A stretch of 16,447 nt of DNA from assembly GCA_031976225.1 (NCBI GenBank), contig DALYLQ010000059.1, positions 1-16,447 on the forward strand, given 5' to 3'. A program made the position numbers and the translations under genes. This document shows positions 7,431-14,977 of this stretch, in pieces; the stretch's first letter is position 1; every line of letters starts with the position of its first letter. The DNA comes from UBA10646 sp003456175. Its GTDB lineage: Bacteria; Bacteroidota; Bacteroidia; Chitinophagales; Chitinophagaceae. Below the pieces are notes generated by a model that made no database searches, was not told where the DNA came from, and saw only the letters and a list, made by a program, of their open reading frames with translations.

Positions 7431-8432
7431 ATGAACGCTAAAATAACAGCAGCAATTACCGCCGTTGGCGGTTACTTACCTGAGTTTAGACTTACCAATA
7501 AGGTGCTTGAAACCATGGTAGATACCACAGATGAGTGGATTAAAACCCGCACCGGCATTGAAGAACGCCGCATTTTAAAAGGGGAAGGTTTGGGTAGCAG
7601 CGATATGGCTGTACCAGCTATACAACAAATACTCACTAAGAAACAAATAGATGCAAAGGAAATTGATTGTATCATTTGTGCCACAGTAACGCCTGATATG
7701 GTGTTTCCCGCAACAGCTAATGTAATTGCAGATAAAATTGGTGCTACCAATGCTTGGGGTTACGATATGAGTGCTGCATGTAGCGGTTTCCTGTATGCCC
7801 TTACTACGGGTGCTATGTATATAGAAAGTGGTCGTTATAAAAAAGTAATTGTGGTAGGTGTAGATAAAATGAGTTCTATCATTGATTATACCGATCGGGC
7901 TACCTGTATCATTTTTGGCGATGGTGCAGGCGCAGTTTTATTAGAGCCCAATACAGAAGGTATGGGCTTGCAAGATAGTATTCTGCGCAGCGATGGTCAG
8001 GGGCGTAATTACTTGCACATGAAAGCTGGTGGTAGTGTTAAGCCTGCATCTGCGGCTACTGTAGCTGCCAAAGAGCATTATGTATATCAAGATGGTAAAA
8101 CCGTTTTTAAGTTCGCTGTAACCGGCATGGCCGATGTAAGTGCAGAAATTATGGAACGTAATGGCCTTACGGCAAATGATGTAGCGTGGTTGGTACCCCA
8201 CCAAGCCAACTTACGTATTATCAGTGCAACCGCCGAACGTATGGGTGTATCTATGGATAAGGTAATGGTGAATATTCAACGTTATGGCAATACCACCGCA
8301 GGTACGCTACCTTTATGCTTGTGGGATTGGGAAAAGCAACTAAAAAAAGGCGATAATATTATACTCGCAGCCTTCGGTGGCGGTTTCACATGGGGTGCTA
8401 CTTGGATTAAATGGGCTTATGATACCGAGTAA
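7431..8432 (+). CDS. fabH: Beta-ketoacyl-ACP synthase III (FabH)
   Basis: Starts fatty-acid elongation by condensing a short acyl-CoA with malonyl-ACP (cytoplasm). The 333-residue thiolase-fold protein carries TDEWIKTRTGIEERR (33-47); DMSAACSGFLYAL (112-124) with nucleophile Cys117; FGDGAGAVLLE (162-172); VPHQANLRII (255-264) with His257; and YGNTTAGTLPL (285-295) with Asn287, which completes the Cys-His-Asn triad. It ends with the typical FGGGFTWGATWIKW. The ATG at 7431 gives the normal FabH N-terminus (MNAKITAAITAVGGYLPE). An in-frame TTG at 7398 would add 11 residues unlike the family and is rejected. There are 59 bases after the kinase stop and a strong terminator follows. Which acyl primer it prefers (branched or straight) cannot be told. 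Confidence 0.95.
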   Translation: MNAKITAAITAVGGYLPEFRLTNKVLETMVDTTDEWIKTRTGIEERRILKGEGLGSSDMAVPAIQQILTKKQIDAKEIDCIICATVTPDMVFPATANVIADKIGATNAWGYDMSAACSGFLYALTTGAMYIESGRYKKVIVVGVDKMSSIIDYTDRATCIIFGDGAGAVLLEPNTEGMGLQDSILRSDGQGRNYLHMKAGGSVKPASAATVAAKEHYVYQDGKTVFKFAVTGMADVSAEIMERNGLTANDVAWLVPHQANLRIISATAERMGVSMDKVMVNIQRYGNTTAGTLPLCLWDWEKQLKKGDNIILAAFGGGFTWGATWIKWAYDTE

Positions 8433-8451
8433 TAACACAATTTGATGTATT

Positions 8452-8484
8452 AAAAAGCAGTCTTTCTAAAAGGCTGCTTTTTTT
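8452..8484 (+). terminator. Rho-independent terminator after fabH
   Basis: A 14-bp stem with one G-T wobble (8452-8465 pairing with 8469-8482), a three-base loop CTA, and a run of seven T from 8478 to 8484. The stem top contains GCAG/CTGC. The A-run on the 5' side makes it potentially bidirectional. It closes the kinase-fabH unit 19 bases after the fabH stop. Confidence 0.88.
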
Positions 8485-8507
8485 GTTCCTATAATAATAA
8501 TATTTTG
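8482..8507 (+). promoter_or_regulatory. Possible promoter for the response regulator gene
   Basis: TTTG at 8482-8485 and TATTTTG at 8501-8507, separated by 15 bases, approximate the Bacteroidota -33 TTTG and -7 TAnnTTTG pair. The -7 box is one base short and the spacing is a little tight. The position directly after the terminator and 28 bases before the regulator ATG is plausible. Confidence 0.33.
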
Positions 8508-8535
8508 CTAACACAAAGCCACCTGACTAGTAACC

Positions 8536-8901
8536 ATGAAAAAAGTACTACTGATAGAAGACGATGCCACTCTTTTGAAAGTGCTCGAAATTATTTTTAA
8601 GCAACAAGGCTTTGATATTGCTATGGCTAAAGATGGCAAAGAAGGCATTGCCATGGCAGAGCAACAAAAGTACGATCTCATCGTAACCGATTTAATGATG
8701 CCTTATGCCAATGGATTAGAAGTAGTAGATAGGGTTAAGAGAAACTTTGAAACAAAGGATACGCCCATCATTGTACTTACAGCGGTAACAACACAAGCTT
8801 CTGAATTAGAAAGTGTGAAAATGGGGGTAGCGGCTTATTTGCGTAAGCCTGTTATTCCTAAAGAGCTGATTGCTTTAGCATTACAACTTACGTCTAAATA
8901 G
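8536..8901 (+). CDS. Single-domain response regulator (CheY-like receiver)
   Basis: A 121-residue receiver domain with nothing attached. Canonical residues are all present: acidic pair Asp9-Asp10 (LLIEDDA), phospho-acceptor Asp52 (LIVTDLMMP), switch Thr82 (IIVLTA) and conserved Lys104 (YLRKPV). With no DNA-binding or enzymatic output, it should act by protein contact or as a relay between a kinase and another phosphotransfer protein. It is flanked by a terminator upstream and a 111-base gap downstream, so it is probably transcribed alone. Two orphan-looking sensor kinases lie within 7 kb (1501-3537 and 5932-7371). Pairing with either is inference from proximity only. Confidence 0.93.
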   Translation: MKKVLLIEDDATLLKVLEIIFKQQGFDIAMAKDGKEGIAMAEQQKYDLIVTDLMMPYANGLEVVDRVKRNFETKDTPIIVLTAVTTQASELESVKMGVAAYLRKPVIPKELIALALQLTSK

Positions 8902-8908
8902 CAAATCT

Positions 8909-8921
8909 ATTTACCGTAAGG
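8909..8921 (-). repeat. Dispersed motif CCTTACGGTAAAT, copy 5 (intergenic)
   Basis: Exact copy on the minus strand, 8 bases after the response regulator stop. It overlaps a six-base inverted repeat AGGTAT-GCTT-ATACCT (8919-8934) without a T run, and it shares 18 bases with copy 1. Confidence 0.85.
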
Positions 8922-9012
8922 TATGCTTATACCTAAAACATTGCTAGCTGAGGCTCGCCGATTTATTACAGCAAGGTGTTATGCCTAAACAGATTGCTAT
9001 TACATTCGTAGT

Positions 9013-10239
9013 ATGAGTACTTCTTCAACGTTAAAAGGAGTGAGTAGTATTGCCTTGCATACGGCTAGCCAATCACTTCCTGAGCATGCACATTTGAACC
9101 CGATTTTTGCTACTTCAACTTTTACCTTCGATACTGCCGACGAGGGTATGCAACGCTTTGCCGGCGAAGCACCCGGGTATATTTATAGTCGTTGGGGCAA
9201 CCCATCATTCACGCCTGTAGAACTTACCATCGCAGCGTTAGAAGCCCAAGGTATTTTAAACGATAATGGTACGCCCCTCGAATTAAAAGCATTGCTACAT
9301 GCAAGCGGACAAGCTGCTATGAGTACTTTGTTTTTAAGCAATTTGCAAAGTGGCGATGCAGTGCTTTCGCATTATTCTTTGTACGGTGGTACGCACGAAA
9401 TACTACATAAAGTGTTGCACGATGCTGGTGTTACCACAATTATTGTAGATATGCAGCAGCCTGCGTTGGTTGCGGCGGCTTTGGAGCAACACCCGAACAT
9501 TAAGTTGATACATATTGAAACGCCAGCGAACCCTACCATTCAATGTATTGATATTGCTGCGGTTGCAGCAATTGCACAACAGTACGGCGTAAAGGTATCT
9601 GTTGATAATACGTTTGCTACACCGTACTTGCAGCAACCTTTCAAATACAAAGGCGTTGATTTTGTTTTTCATAGTACCACTAAATTTTTAAATGGGCATG
9701 GCACAGCTATGGGAGGTATATTAATTGGCAAAGACCTCGATTTTATGGCAACCAAAGCCACCAAGTGGCATCGGCTACTTGGTGGTAACAGTAACCCTTT
9801 CGATGCTTTTTTATTGCATCAAGGCCTTAAAACATTAGAGTTGCGGATGGAGCGCCATTGTAGCAATGCCGAGCAAGTGGCTGCTTTTTTAGCACAGCAT
9901 CCGCAAGTGGTACAAGTGAATTATAATGGGTTACCAAGCCATAGCGGCTACGCTATATCACAACAACAAATGAAGCATCCTGGTGCTATGCTAAGTTTCG
10001 AGTTGGCTGGTGGTTTGCCGCAAGGCAAGCAGTTTATTGATAAGCTACGAATGCTTACAAAAGCCGTATCGTTAGGCACTTTAGATACATTGGTGTCGCA
10101 TCCTGCAAGTATGACGCACTATGGAGTGCCTAGGGAAGAACGCTTGAAATATGGTATTACCGACGGCCTCATTCGTATGAGTGTAGGTATTGAAAACATT
10201 GAAGATATTATCGCCGATATTGCACAGGCATTAAAATAA
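9013..10239 (+). CDS. PLP-dependent trans-sulfuration enzyme (cystathionine gamma-synthase / Met gamma-lyase family)
   Basis: Cytoplasmic pyridoxal-phosphate enzyme of sulfur amino-acid metabolism, 408 residues. Landmarks: GYIYSRWGNPS (55-65), the Tyr-Ser-Arg cofactor/phosphate segment supplied by the partner subunit; ASGQAAMSTL (97-106); SLYGGTHEI (122-130) with the PLP-stacking Tyr124; ETPANPT (169-175); VDNTFATPYLQQP (197-209) with Asp198; and STTKFLNGHG (221-230) with Lys224 as the PLP Schiff-base lysine. The position that is Cys in classical methionine gamma-lyases (YGCT) is Gly here (YGGT). This argues against that activity and leaves cystathionine gamma-synthase, cystathionine lyase or O-acetylhomoserine sulfhydrylase. 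No gene symbol is given because these cannot be separated by eye. First of a close-packed run, 6 bases before the next gene. Confidence 0.9.
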   Translation: MSTSSTLKGVSSIALHTASQSLPEHAHLNPIFATSTFTFDTADEGMQRFAGEAPGYIYSRWGNPSFTPVELTIAALEAQGILNDNGTPLELKALLHASGQAAMSTLFLSNLQSGDAVLSHYSLYGGTHEILHKVLHDAGVTTIIVDMQQPALVAAALEQHPNIKLIHIETPANPTIQCIDIAAVAAIAQQYGVKVSVDNTFATPYLQQPFKYKGVDFVFHSTTKFLNGHGTAMGGILIGKDLDFMATKATKWHRLLGGNSNPFDAFLLHQGLKTLELRMERHCSNAEQVAAFLAQHPQVVQVNYNGLPSHSGYAISQQQMKHPGAMLSFELAGGLPQGKQFIDKLRMLTKAVSLGTLDTLVSHPASMTHYGVPREERLKYGITDGLIRMSVGIENIEDIIADIAQALK

Positions 10240-10245
10240 AATGAC

Positions 10246-11406
10246 ATGAAAAAAGTATTGCTGCTCTTTTGCAGTTTGTGGTTAAGTTACCTTACGGTAA
10301 ATGTACAAGCACAAGAAAATACCGCTACTACATGTCATATGCAAGTAAGTGTGCTTACATGTGCACCGGGGAACGAACTGTATGCCTTGTTTGGGCATAC
10401 TGCCCTTAGAATTGTAGATACTATTACTGGTATGGATGTGGTGTACAATTATGGAACTTTTGACTTTAATGATCCTAATTTTTATACCAAGTTTGTAAGA
10501 GGTAAGCTCGATTACTATTTGAACCCAGAAAGCTATGTGAATTTCTTAGCGATATATCAATACGAAAATCGTTCTGTTACAGAACAAGTACTTCAACTTT
10601 CTTGCGAAGAAAAGTTAGCGCTGTACGATGCTTTAAATCATAACTTACTACCAGCAAATAAATACTATCATTACGATTTTTTGTTAGATAATTGTACTAC
10701 ACGTATTAGAGATTTAATTGTTAAGTACACTAAAGGATTAACCATACAACAACCTTTAGTACCAGTCGGTACTACTTATCGTAATATGCTGCATCAATAC
10801 TTAGATGCCGGTAAGCAGCCTTGGAGTAAGTTCGGTATTGATCTGCTGTTGGGTATGCCTTGCGATAAAGTGGTTGATATTAACGAAAGCCAGTTCTTAC
10901 CAGACTATTTATTAAAAGCGGTAGATGCCAGCAGTAATCGCTTAGTACAAGTAAAGCAGCAAACATTTACCGCAAGGTTAGCCAGCGAAACATCAACAAC
11001 AATTCCGCCTCTGTGGGTAACTGGTATTCTTTTTGGGTTGTTGGTACTATCAGCATTTTCTAAAAAAACATCTGTACAACGATTCATTACTACTTTGTAT
11101 TCGCTGTTGTTGTATTTGCTTGGTGTAGTGGGTGTGTTATTGTTGTTCATGTGGTTGGGCACCGATCATCAAACTTGTCGTAACAACTTAAATATACTTT
11201 GGGCATGGCCTTGGCATATTGTAGCAGCATGGGCTGTGGTGAAGCAGCCAAAATGGTGGCAGCGGTATCAATATTTTCAAGCTATTGCAATGGCTCTGTT
11301 ATTGGCGAGCTGGTGGTGGCTACCACAGCAACTGCCTTTGCCAGTAGTGCCATTGGTAATTTGGTTAAGCGTAATGGGTTGGGTAAATAGTCGTAATCGT
11401 AAGTGA
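10246..11406 (+). CDS. Lnb/DUF4105-type envelope protein with C-terminal membrane helices
   Basis: A 386-residue protein of the DUF4105 (Lnb N-terminal periplasmic domain) family. A signal peptide (MKKVLLLFCSLWLSYLTVNVQA-QE) leads to a periplasmic domain (about 25-250) with ELYALFGHTALRI (44-56) and LLDNCTTRIRDL (146-157). Five hydrophobic helices follow (about 255-271, 283-304, 318-332, 344-359, 364-380). The invariant-looking His51, Cys150 and Arg153, in the order His then Cys, are reminiscent of circularly permuted NlpC/P60-like hydrolases, so an enzymatic role on wall or lipoprotein substrates is possible (inference). It begins 6 bases after the PLP enzyme and ends 7 bases before the hydrolase, consistent with one transcript. 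Two copies of the dispersed 13-base motif lie inside it, one in the signal peptide. Confidence 0.85.
   Translation: MKKVLLLFCSLWLSYLTVNVQAQENTATTCHMQVSVLTCAPGNELYALFGHTALRIVDTITGMDVVYNYGTFDFNDPNFYTKFVRGKLDYYLNPESYVNFLAIYQYENRSVTEQVLQLSCEEKLALYDALNHNLLPANKYYHYDFLLDNCTTRIRDLIVKYTKGLTIQQPLVPVGTTYRNMLHQYLDAGKQPWSKFGIDLLLGMPCDKVVDINESQFLPDYLLKAVDASSNRLVQVKQQTFTARLASETSTTIPPLWVTGILFGLLVLSAFSKKTSVQRFITTLYSLLLYLLGVVGVLLLFMWLGTDHQTCRNNLNILWAWPWHIVAAWAVVKQPKWWQRYQYFQAIAMALLLASWWWLPQQLPLPVVPLVIWLSVMGWVNSRNRK
10290..10302 (+). repeat. Dispersed motif CCTTACGGTAAAT, copy 6 (inside DUF4105 gene)
   Basis: Exact sense-strand copy encoding the Leu-Thr-Val-Asn of the signal peptide (SYLTVNVQA). With its flank it forms the inverted repeat TTACC-TTAC-GGTAA. 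Confidence 0.85.
10965..10977 (-). repeat. Dispersed motif CCTTGCGGTAAAT, copy 7 (inside DUF4105 gene)
   Basis: Exact copy of the G variant, antisense to the gene (the coding strand reads ATTTACCGCAAGG). It encodes the Phe-Thr-Ala-Arg between the periplasmic domain and the first membrane helix. Confidence 0.85.
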
Positions 11407-11413
11407 GTTAAGC

Positions 11414-12214
11414 ATGCAACAATTTCAATATCAACATACCACACAGTATTTTGAAACCCATGGGCAGGGTGCACCTGTTGTGCTGCTACATGGTTTCGGT
11501 TTTGATGCAACTATTTGGAAGCATCAAATAGCAGCATTGGCAACATCTTACCAATGTATTGTGCCTTACTTGCCCGGCATTAAAGAAGGGAGTTCCCTTA
11601 CGGGTAAAATTGAAGCCAGCTTAACTGATTACAACGATGTAGTGGTAGCCTTGCTTGATCATTTGCACGTAAGTGCGGCTGTAATTATAGGGCATAGTAT
11701 GGGCGGCTATATTGCAGCAGCAATGGCTGCTTCGCATCCTAAAAGAGTTAAAGCGATTGGTTTTGTACACAGTACGACTTATGCAGATAGTGCTGAGAAG
11801 AAAGAAAACAGACGTAAGGCAATAGCCGTAATGGAGCAATATGGTGGTGCTAGCTTTTTACAATCTATTATGCCTAATTTCTTTGGAGCAGCTTTTAAAA
11901 ATGAACATCCCGAAGTGGTAGCAGCTTGTATAGATAATAGCAATATCTTTCCTACCATTACACTCCAAGCATACTACTATGCTATGATGATGCGGCCCGA
12001 TAATAGCAGTGTGTTACAACTGAAAAAGCCTGTTTTGTGGATAGCAGGTACTGAAGATGGGGCTGTACCACTCAACGATATCTTGCAGCAAGCTGCAATG
12101 GCCGAACTTACGTATATTCATGTGCTACCTGCAGTAGGGCACATGGGTATGTTAGAAGCGCCGCAGCAAGTGAATCAATACTTATTAGCATTCTTAAAAG
12201 GAGTACACGCTTAA
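11414..12214 (+). CDS. Alpha/beta-fold hydrolase
   Basis: A 266-residue alpha/beta hydrolase without a signal peptide, so probably cytoplasmic. Landmarks: oxyanion-hole LLHGFGFDATIW (24-35); nucleophile elbow GHSMGGYIAA (93-102) with Ser95; acid Asp215 in AGTEDGAVP (211-219); and His243 in VGHMGMLEAP (241-250). These give a complete Ser-Asp-His triad. A lid region of about 60 residues follows the fifth strand. Length is normal for the esterase / C-C hydrolase / haloperoxidase-like group. The substrate cannot be assigned. It sits 7 bases after the DUF4105 gene and 3 bases before the large secreted protein. Its last codons include AAAGGAG (12197-12203), a possible ribosome-binding sequence for that gene, although at 14 bases from the ATG it is further than usual. 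Confidence 0.88.
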   Translation: MQQFQYQHTTQYFETHGQGAPVVLLHGFGFDATIWKHQIAALATSYQCIVPYLPGIKEGSSLTGKIEASLTDYNDVVVALLDHLHVSAAVIIGHSMGGYIAAAMAASHPKRVKAIGFVHSTTYADSAEKKENRRKAIAVMEQYGGASFLQSIMPNFFGAAFKNEHPEVVAACIDNSNIFPTITLQAYYYAMMMRPDNSSVLQLKKPVLWIAGTEDGAVPLNDILQQAAMAELTYIHVLPAVGHMGMLEAPQQVNQYLLAFLKGVHA

Positions 12215-12217
12215 TCA

Positions 12218-14836
12218 ATGTCATACATCCGTGTAATATTAGTTTTGTTGTGCTGCTTGTTGTACCAAGCAGTAATGGCATCGCATATTGCCGGAGGCGA
12301 AATTTATTATCGTTTTTTAAACACTGCCAATGGTGTTAGTACGTATCAAGTAACGCTCAGGTTGTTTAGAGAATGTACCAGTAATGGCCCACAACTAAAT
12401 GGCGAGGTGGTGAATTTAGGTATTTACGATAATGCCACTAGTCAGCTCGTACGTTCTGTTAACTTACCGCTTGCAGGCGCCGTACGTACCATTCAACTGA
12501 ATGCAAGTCGAATTCCATGTATTAGTGGCGATACTTTAGTGTGCTACCAAGTTGCAGAGTTTGTAAATACCATTGTAGTTGATAATAACACTGCAGGCTA
12601 TACCTTGGCATGGGGGCGTTGTTGTAGGGTAGATCGTTTGGGTAACTTAGAACAAGGTTCAGGCGTTGGAGCCATGTACACTACGCAATTGCCTGGTTCT
12701 GCCTTAGTGAACGATCGTTGGAATACCAGTCCAGAGTTTAATGTTCGAGATACTTCTTTAGTATGCGCTGGCAAAAGTTTTTCACTCGATTTTGGTGCTA
12801 CCGATGCCGATGGAGATAGCTTAAGTTATGCATTTACCGATGCTTATAATGGTGGGTCGCAATCTCCCAATGGGCCGCCACCAGCAACTTTTACTACTAC
12901 GCCTTTAATGTATGCAGCAGGTTATAGCGGAGTACTTCCTTTAGGTCCTTTAGTAGTTATCAATCAGGTAACGGGTGTTATAAGTGGCTTTGCCCCCGGC
13001 AATATAGGGCGTTATGTAGTGAATGTAACTGTTACCGAATGGCGAAACGGGGTTGCCATCAATCGGCATCGTAAAGATTTTGTGTTGAAAGTAGGCGACT
13101 GCTCTTTTATTGAAGCTGTACTATCTCCCAAAATCAACTGTAATAACCTTACGGTAAATTTTGAAAACGAATCTACCAGCTCCACTATTCAATCCTATCG
13201 TTGGGATTTTGGTGTTCCAAATTCACAGGCCGATACTAGCACGCAGCCTACCCCCACATTTACCTATGCCGATACCGGCACGTACAATGTAACCCTACGT
13301 GTTGCTGGTGCCGATGGTTGTAGCGCAACCACCAATACTACGGTAAGAGTTTATCCAGGATTCAATCCTGGCTTCGCCTTTAATACTTTGTGCTATCGTA
13401 ACCCAATTCAGTTTACAGATACAAGCAATGCTCGTTATGGAACTATTACAGCACGTTTATGGAATTTTGGTGATTTGTCAACCCTTGCCGATACTAGCAA
13501 TCTAGCTAATCCTACATACACCTATAACAGCATTGGTTCTCGTACTGTTGTATTACAAGTAGTAAGTAGTAAGGGTTGTTTTGGTACCGTTACTAAAACC
13601 TTGAATTTAGAAGATGCACCATTTATTGGTCTCAGTCCAGATACATTAATGTGTCGGCTCGATTCATTACAACTAGCACCTACTTTATTAGGAGCCAATT
13701 ATACTGTTCAATGGCAACCGGCACAGTTTATTACGAATCCAACCAGTATTAGGCCAATCGTTTTCCCGCCAGCCGATATACGTTACACAGTACAAGTTAC
13801 CGAAGGTGCTTGTATAGGTCAAGCCAGTATTTTAGTTCGGGTTATTAACAATGTTACCCTTACGGTAAATAGAGATACAAGTATTTGCAGCACCGATTCC
13901 ATCACGCTGTTTGCAGCAGGTAACGCAACTTCATATCGTTGGGAGCCAGCCAATGCATTCAGTAATGCTACAGTTGCAACGCCCAAGGTGGCACCATCAG
14001 CGCCCAATAACACATATACAGTAACAGCAGCAGTTGGCCGATGTATTGCTACAGCACAAATGCAAGTAACTACTCATCCTTATCCCCTTGCCAATGCAGG
14101 AAAAGATAGTTTTATATGTAGTGGTACTAGCATGCGTTTAATTGGGGCAGTACAAGCTAATAATTTTACATGGTTACCCGCAGTAGGCTTATCAAACACC
14201 AATAGTTTAAGTCCGTTAGTAGCACCTATTAATTCAACGCAGTATATTCTAAGTGCTATTGGTAATCAGGGTTGCCCTAAAACAGTTTTTGATACAGTAA
14301 CCATTCAGGTAATACCTCCAGTAAGTGCATTTGCAGGTAACGATACTGCTATTGTAGAAGGTCAGCCGTTGCAATTATTCGCAACGGGTGGCGAAACGTA
14401 TTTATGGAGCCCTGCTACATGGCTCAATAATGCTGCTATTTCAAATCCTGTGTTACGTATACCAGTAGGTTTCGATAGTGTTCGATTGCGTGTACAAGTA
14501 AGCCAAGCAAACGGATGTTTTGCATCTGACGATATTAAAGTGGTGGTGTTTAATACAGCGCCAGATATATTTATTCCTACGGGGTTTACGCCTAATGCCG
14601 ATGGTCGCAACGATGTGCTTAAGGCCATTCCTGTAGGTATTCAGCAGTTTACCGTATTTTCTGTATTTAACCGATACGGACAAGTTGTTTTCACCACACA
14701 AGATGCTTCGAAAGGTTGGGATGGAAATTTTAACGGTGCTGCACAACCAAGTGGTACCTATGTTTTTATGGCACAAGGTGTTGATTTTATCGGAAGGTTA
14801 ATCCAAAAGAAGGGAACAGTAGTACTCATTCGCTAG
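12218..14836 (+). CDS. Secreted PKD-repeat protein with T9SS type B (CHU_C) sorting domain
   Basis: An 872-residue extracellular protein. Signal peptide (MSYIRVILVLLCCLLYQAVMA-SHIAGG); an N-terminal module of about 280 residues with HIAGGEIYYR, YQVTLRLFREC, a GRCCR motif (133-137), ATDADGDSLSY (194-204), GVISGFAPG and EWRNGVAI; PKD domain 1 (about 302-378, with YRWDFG and YADTGTYNVTLRV); PKD domain 2 (about 381-464, LWNFGD); four Ig/PKD-like repeats (about 468-542, 545-620, 623-699, 702-778), each with a D-T/S-x-I/L-C-like start; and the CHU_C domain (783-872), with IPTGFTPNADGRNDV, FNRYGQVVF, GWDGNFNG, PSGTYVF and a basic end. By family knowledge it is exported by Sec, then by the type IX system, and anchored or released at the cell surface. 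A role in adhesion or gliding is inference. Two motif copies lie inside. Confidence 0.9.
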   Translation: MSYIRVILVLLCCLLYQAVMASHIAGGEIYYRFLNTANGVSTYQVTLRLFRECTSNGPQLNGEVVNLGIYDNATSQLVRSVNLPLAGAVRTIQLNASRIPCISGDTLVCYQVAEFVNTIVVDNNTAGYTLAWGRCCRVDRLGNLEQGSGVGAMYTTQLPGSALVNDRWNTSPEFNVRDTSLVCAGKSFSLDFGATDADGDSLSYAFTDAYNGGSQSPNGPPPATFTTTPLMYAAGYSGVLPLGPLVVINQVTGVISGFAPGNIGRYVVNVTVTEWRNGVAINRHRKDFVLKVGDCSFIEAVLSPKINCNNLTVNFENESTSSTIQSYRWDFGVPNSQADTSTQPTPTFTYADTGTYNVTLRVAGADGCSATTNTTVRVYPGFNPGFAFNTLCYRNPIQFTDTSNARYGTITARLWNFGDLSTLADTSNLANPTYTYNSIGSRTVVLQVVSSKGCFGTVTKTLNLEDAPFIGLSPDTLMCRLDSLQLAPTLLGANYTVQWQPAQFITNPTSIRPIVFPPADIRYTVQVTEGACIGQASILVRVINNVTLTVNRDTSICSTDSITLFAAGNATSYRWEPANAFSNATVATPKVAPSAPNNTYTVTAAVGRCIATAQMQVTTHPYPLANAGKDSFICSGTSMRLIGAVQANNFTWLPAVGLSNTNSLSPLVAPINSTQYILSAIGNQGCPKTVFDTVTIQVIPPVSAFAGNDTAIVEGQPLQLFATGGETYLWSPATWLNNAAISNPVLRIPVGFDSVRLRVQVSQANGCFASDDIKVVVFNTAPDIFIPTGFTPNADGRNDVLKAIPVGIQQFTVFSVFNRYGQVVFTTQDASKGWDGNFNGAAQPSGTYVFMAQGVDFIGRLIQKKGTVVLIR
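13147..13159 (+). repeat. Dispersed motif CCTTACGGTAAAT, copy 8 (inside PKD protein gene)
   Basis: Exact sense-strand copy encoding the Leu-Thr-Val-Asn of NNLTVNFEN at the first strand of PKD domain 1. Confidence 0.85.
13858..13870 (+). repeat. Dispersed motif CCTTACGGTAAAT, copy 9 (inside PKD protein gene)
   Basis: Exact sense-strand copy encoding the Leu-Thr-Val-Asn of VTLTVNRDT, at the boundary between two Ig-like repeats. Confidence 0.85.
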
Positions 14837-14977
14837 CGTTAATGCGTTGGTAAAATGTTAAAGCCATACTATACTTGGGGGTACTTTTTAAAGAAAGCAG
14901 CGATAATATCTAATGTTTCATCTTGCAGATGATAGTTATTTGTAATTTCCGCCTTTTATTGAATAGAATTATTGTAC

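Noticed and set aside
9031..9041. AAAAGGAG as a ribosome-binding site for a shorter PLP enzyme
   Set aside because: No suitable start codon follows at normal distance in frame, and the upstream ATG keeps N-terminal residues typical of the family.
9013..10239. Methionine gamma-lyase assignment for the PLP enzyme
   Set aside because: The active-site Cys expected after Tyr-Gly is Gly here, so only the broader family is called.
14831..14838. Perfect palindrome CGCTAGCG at the stop of the first PKD protein gene
   Set aside because: Eight bases only, no second copy, and no T run; most likely chance.
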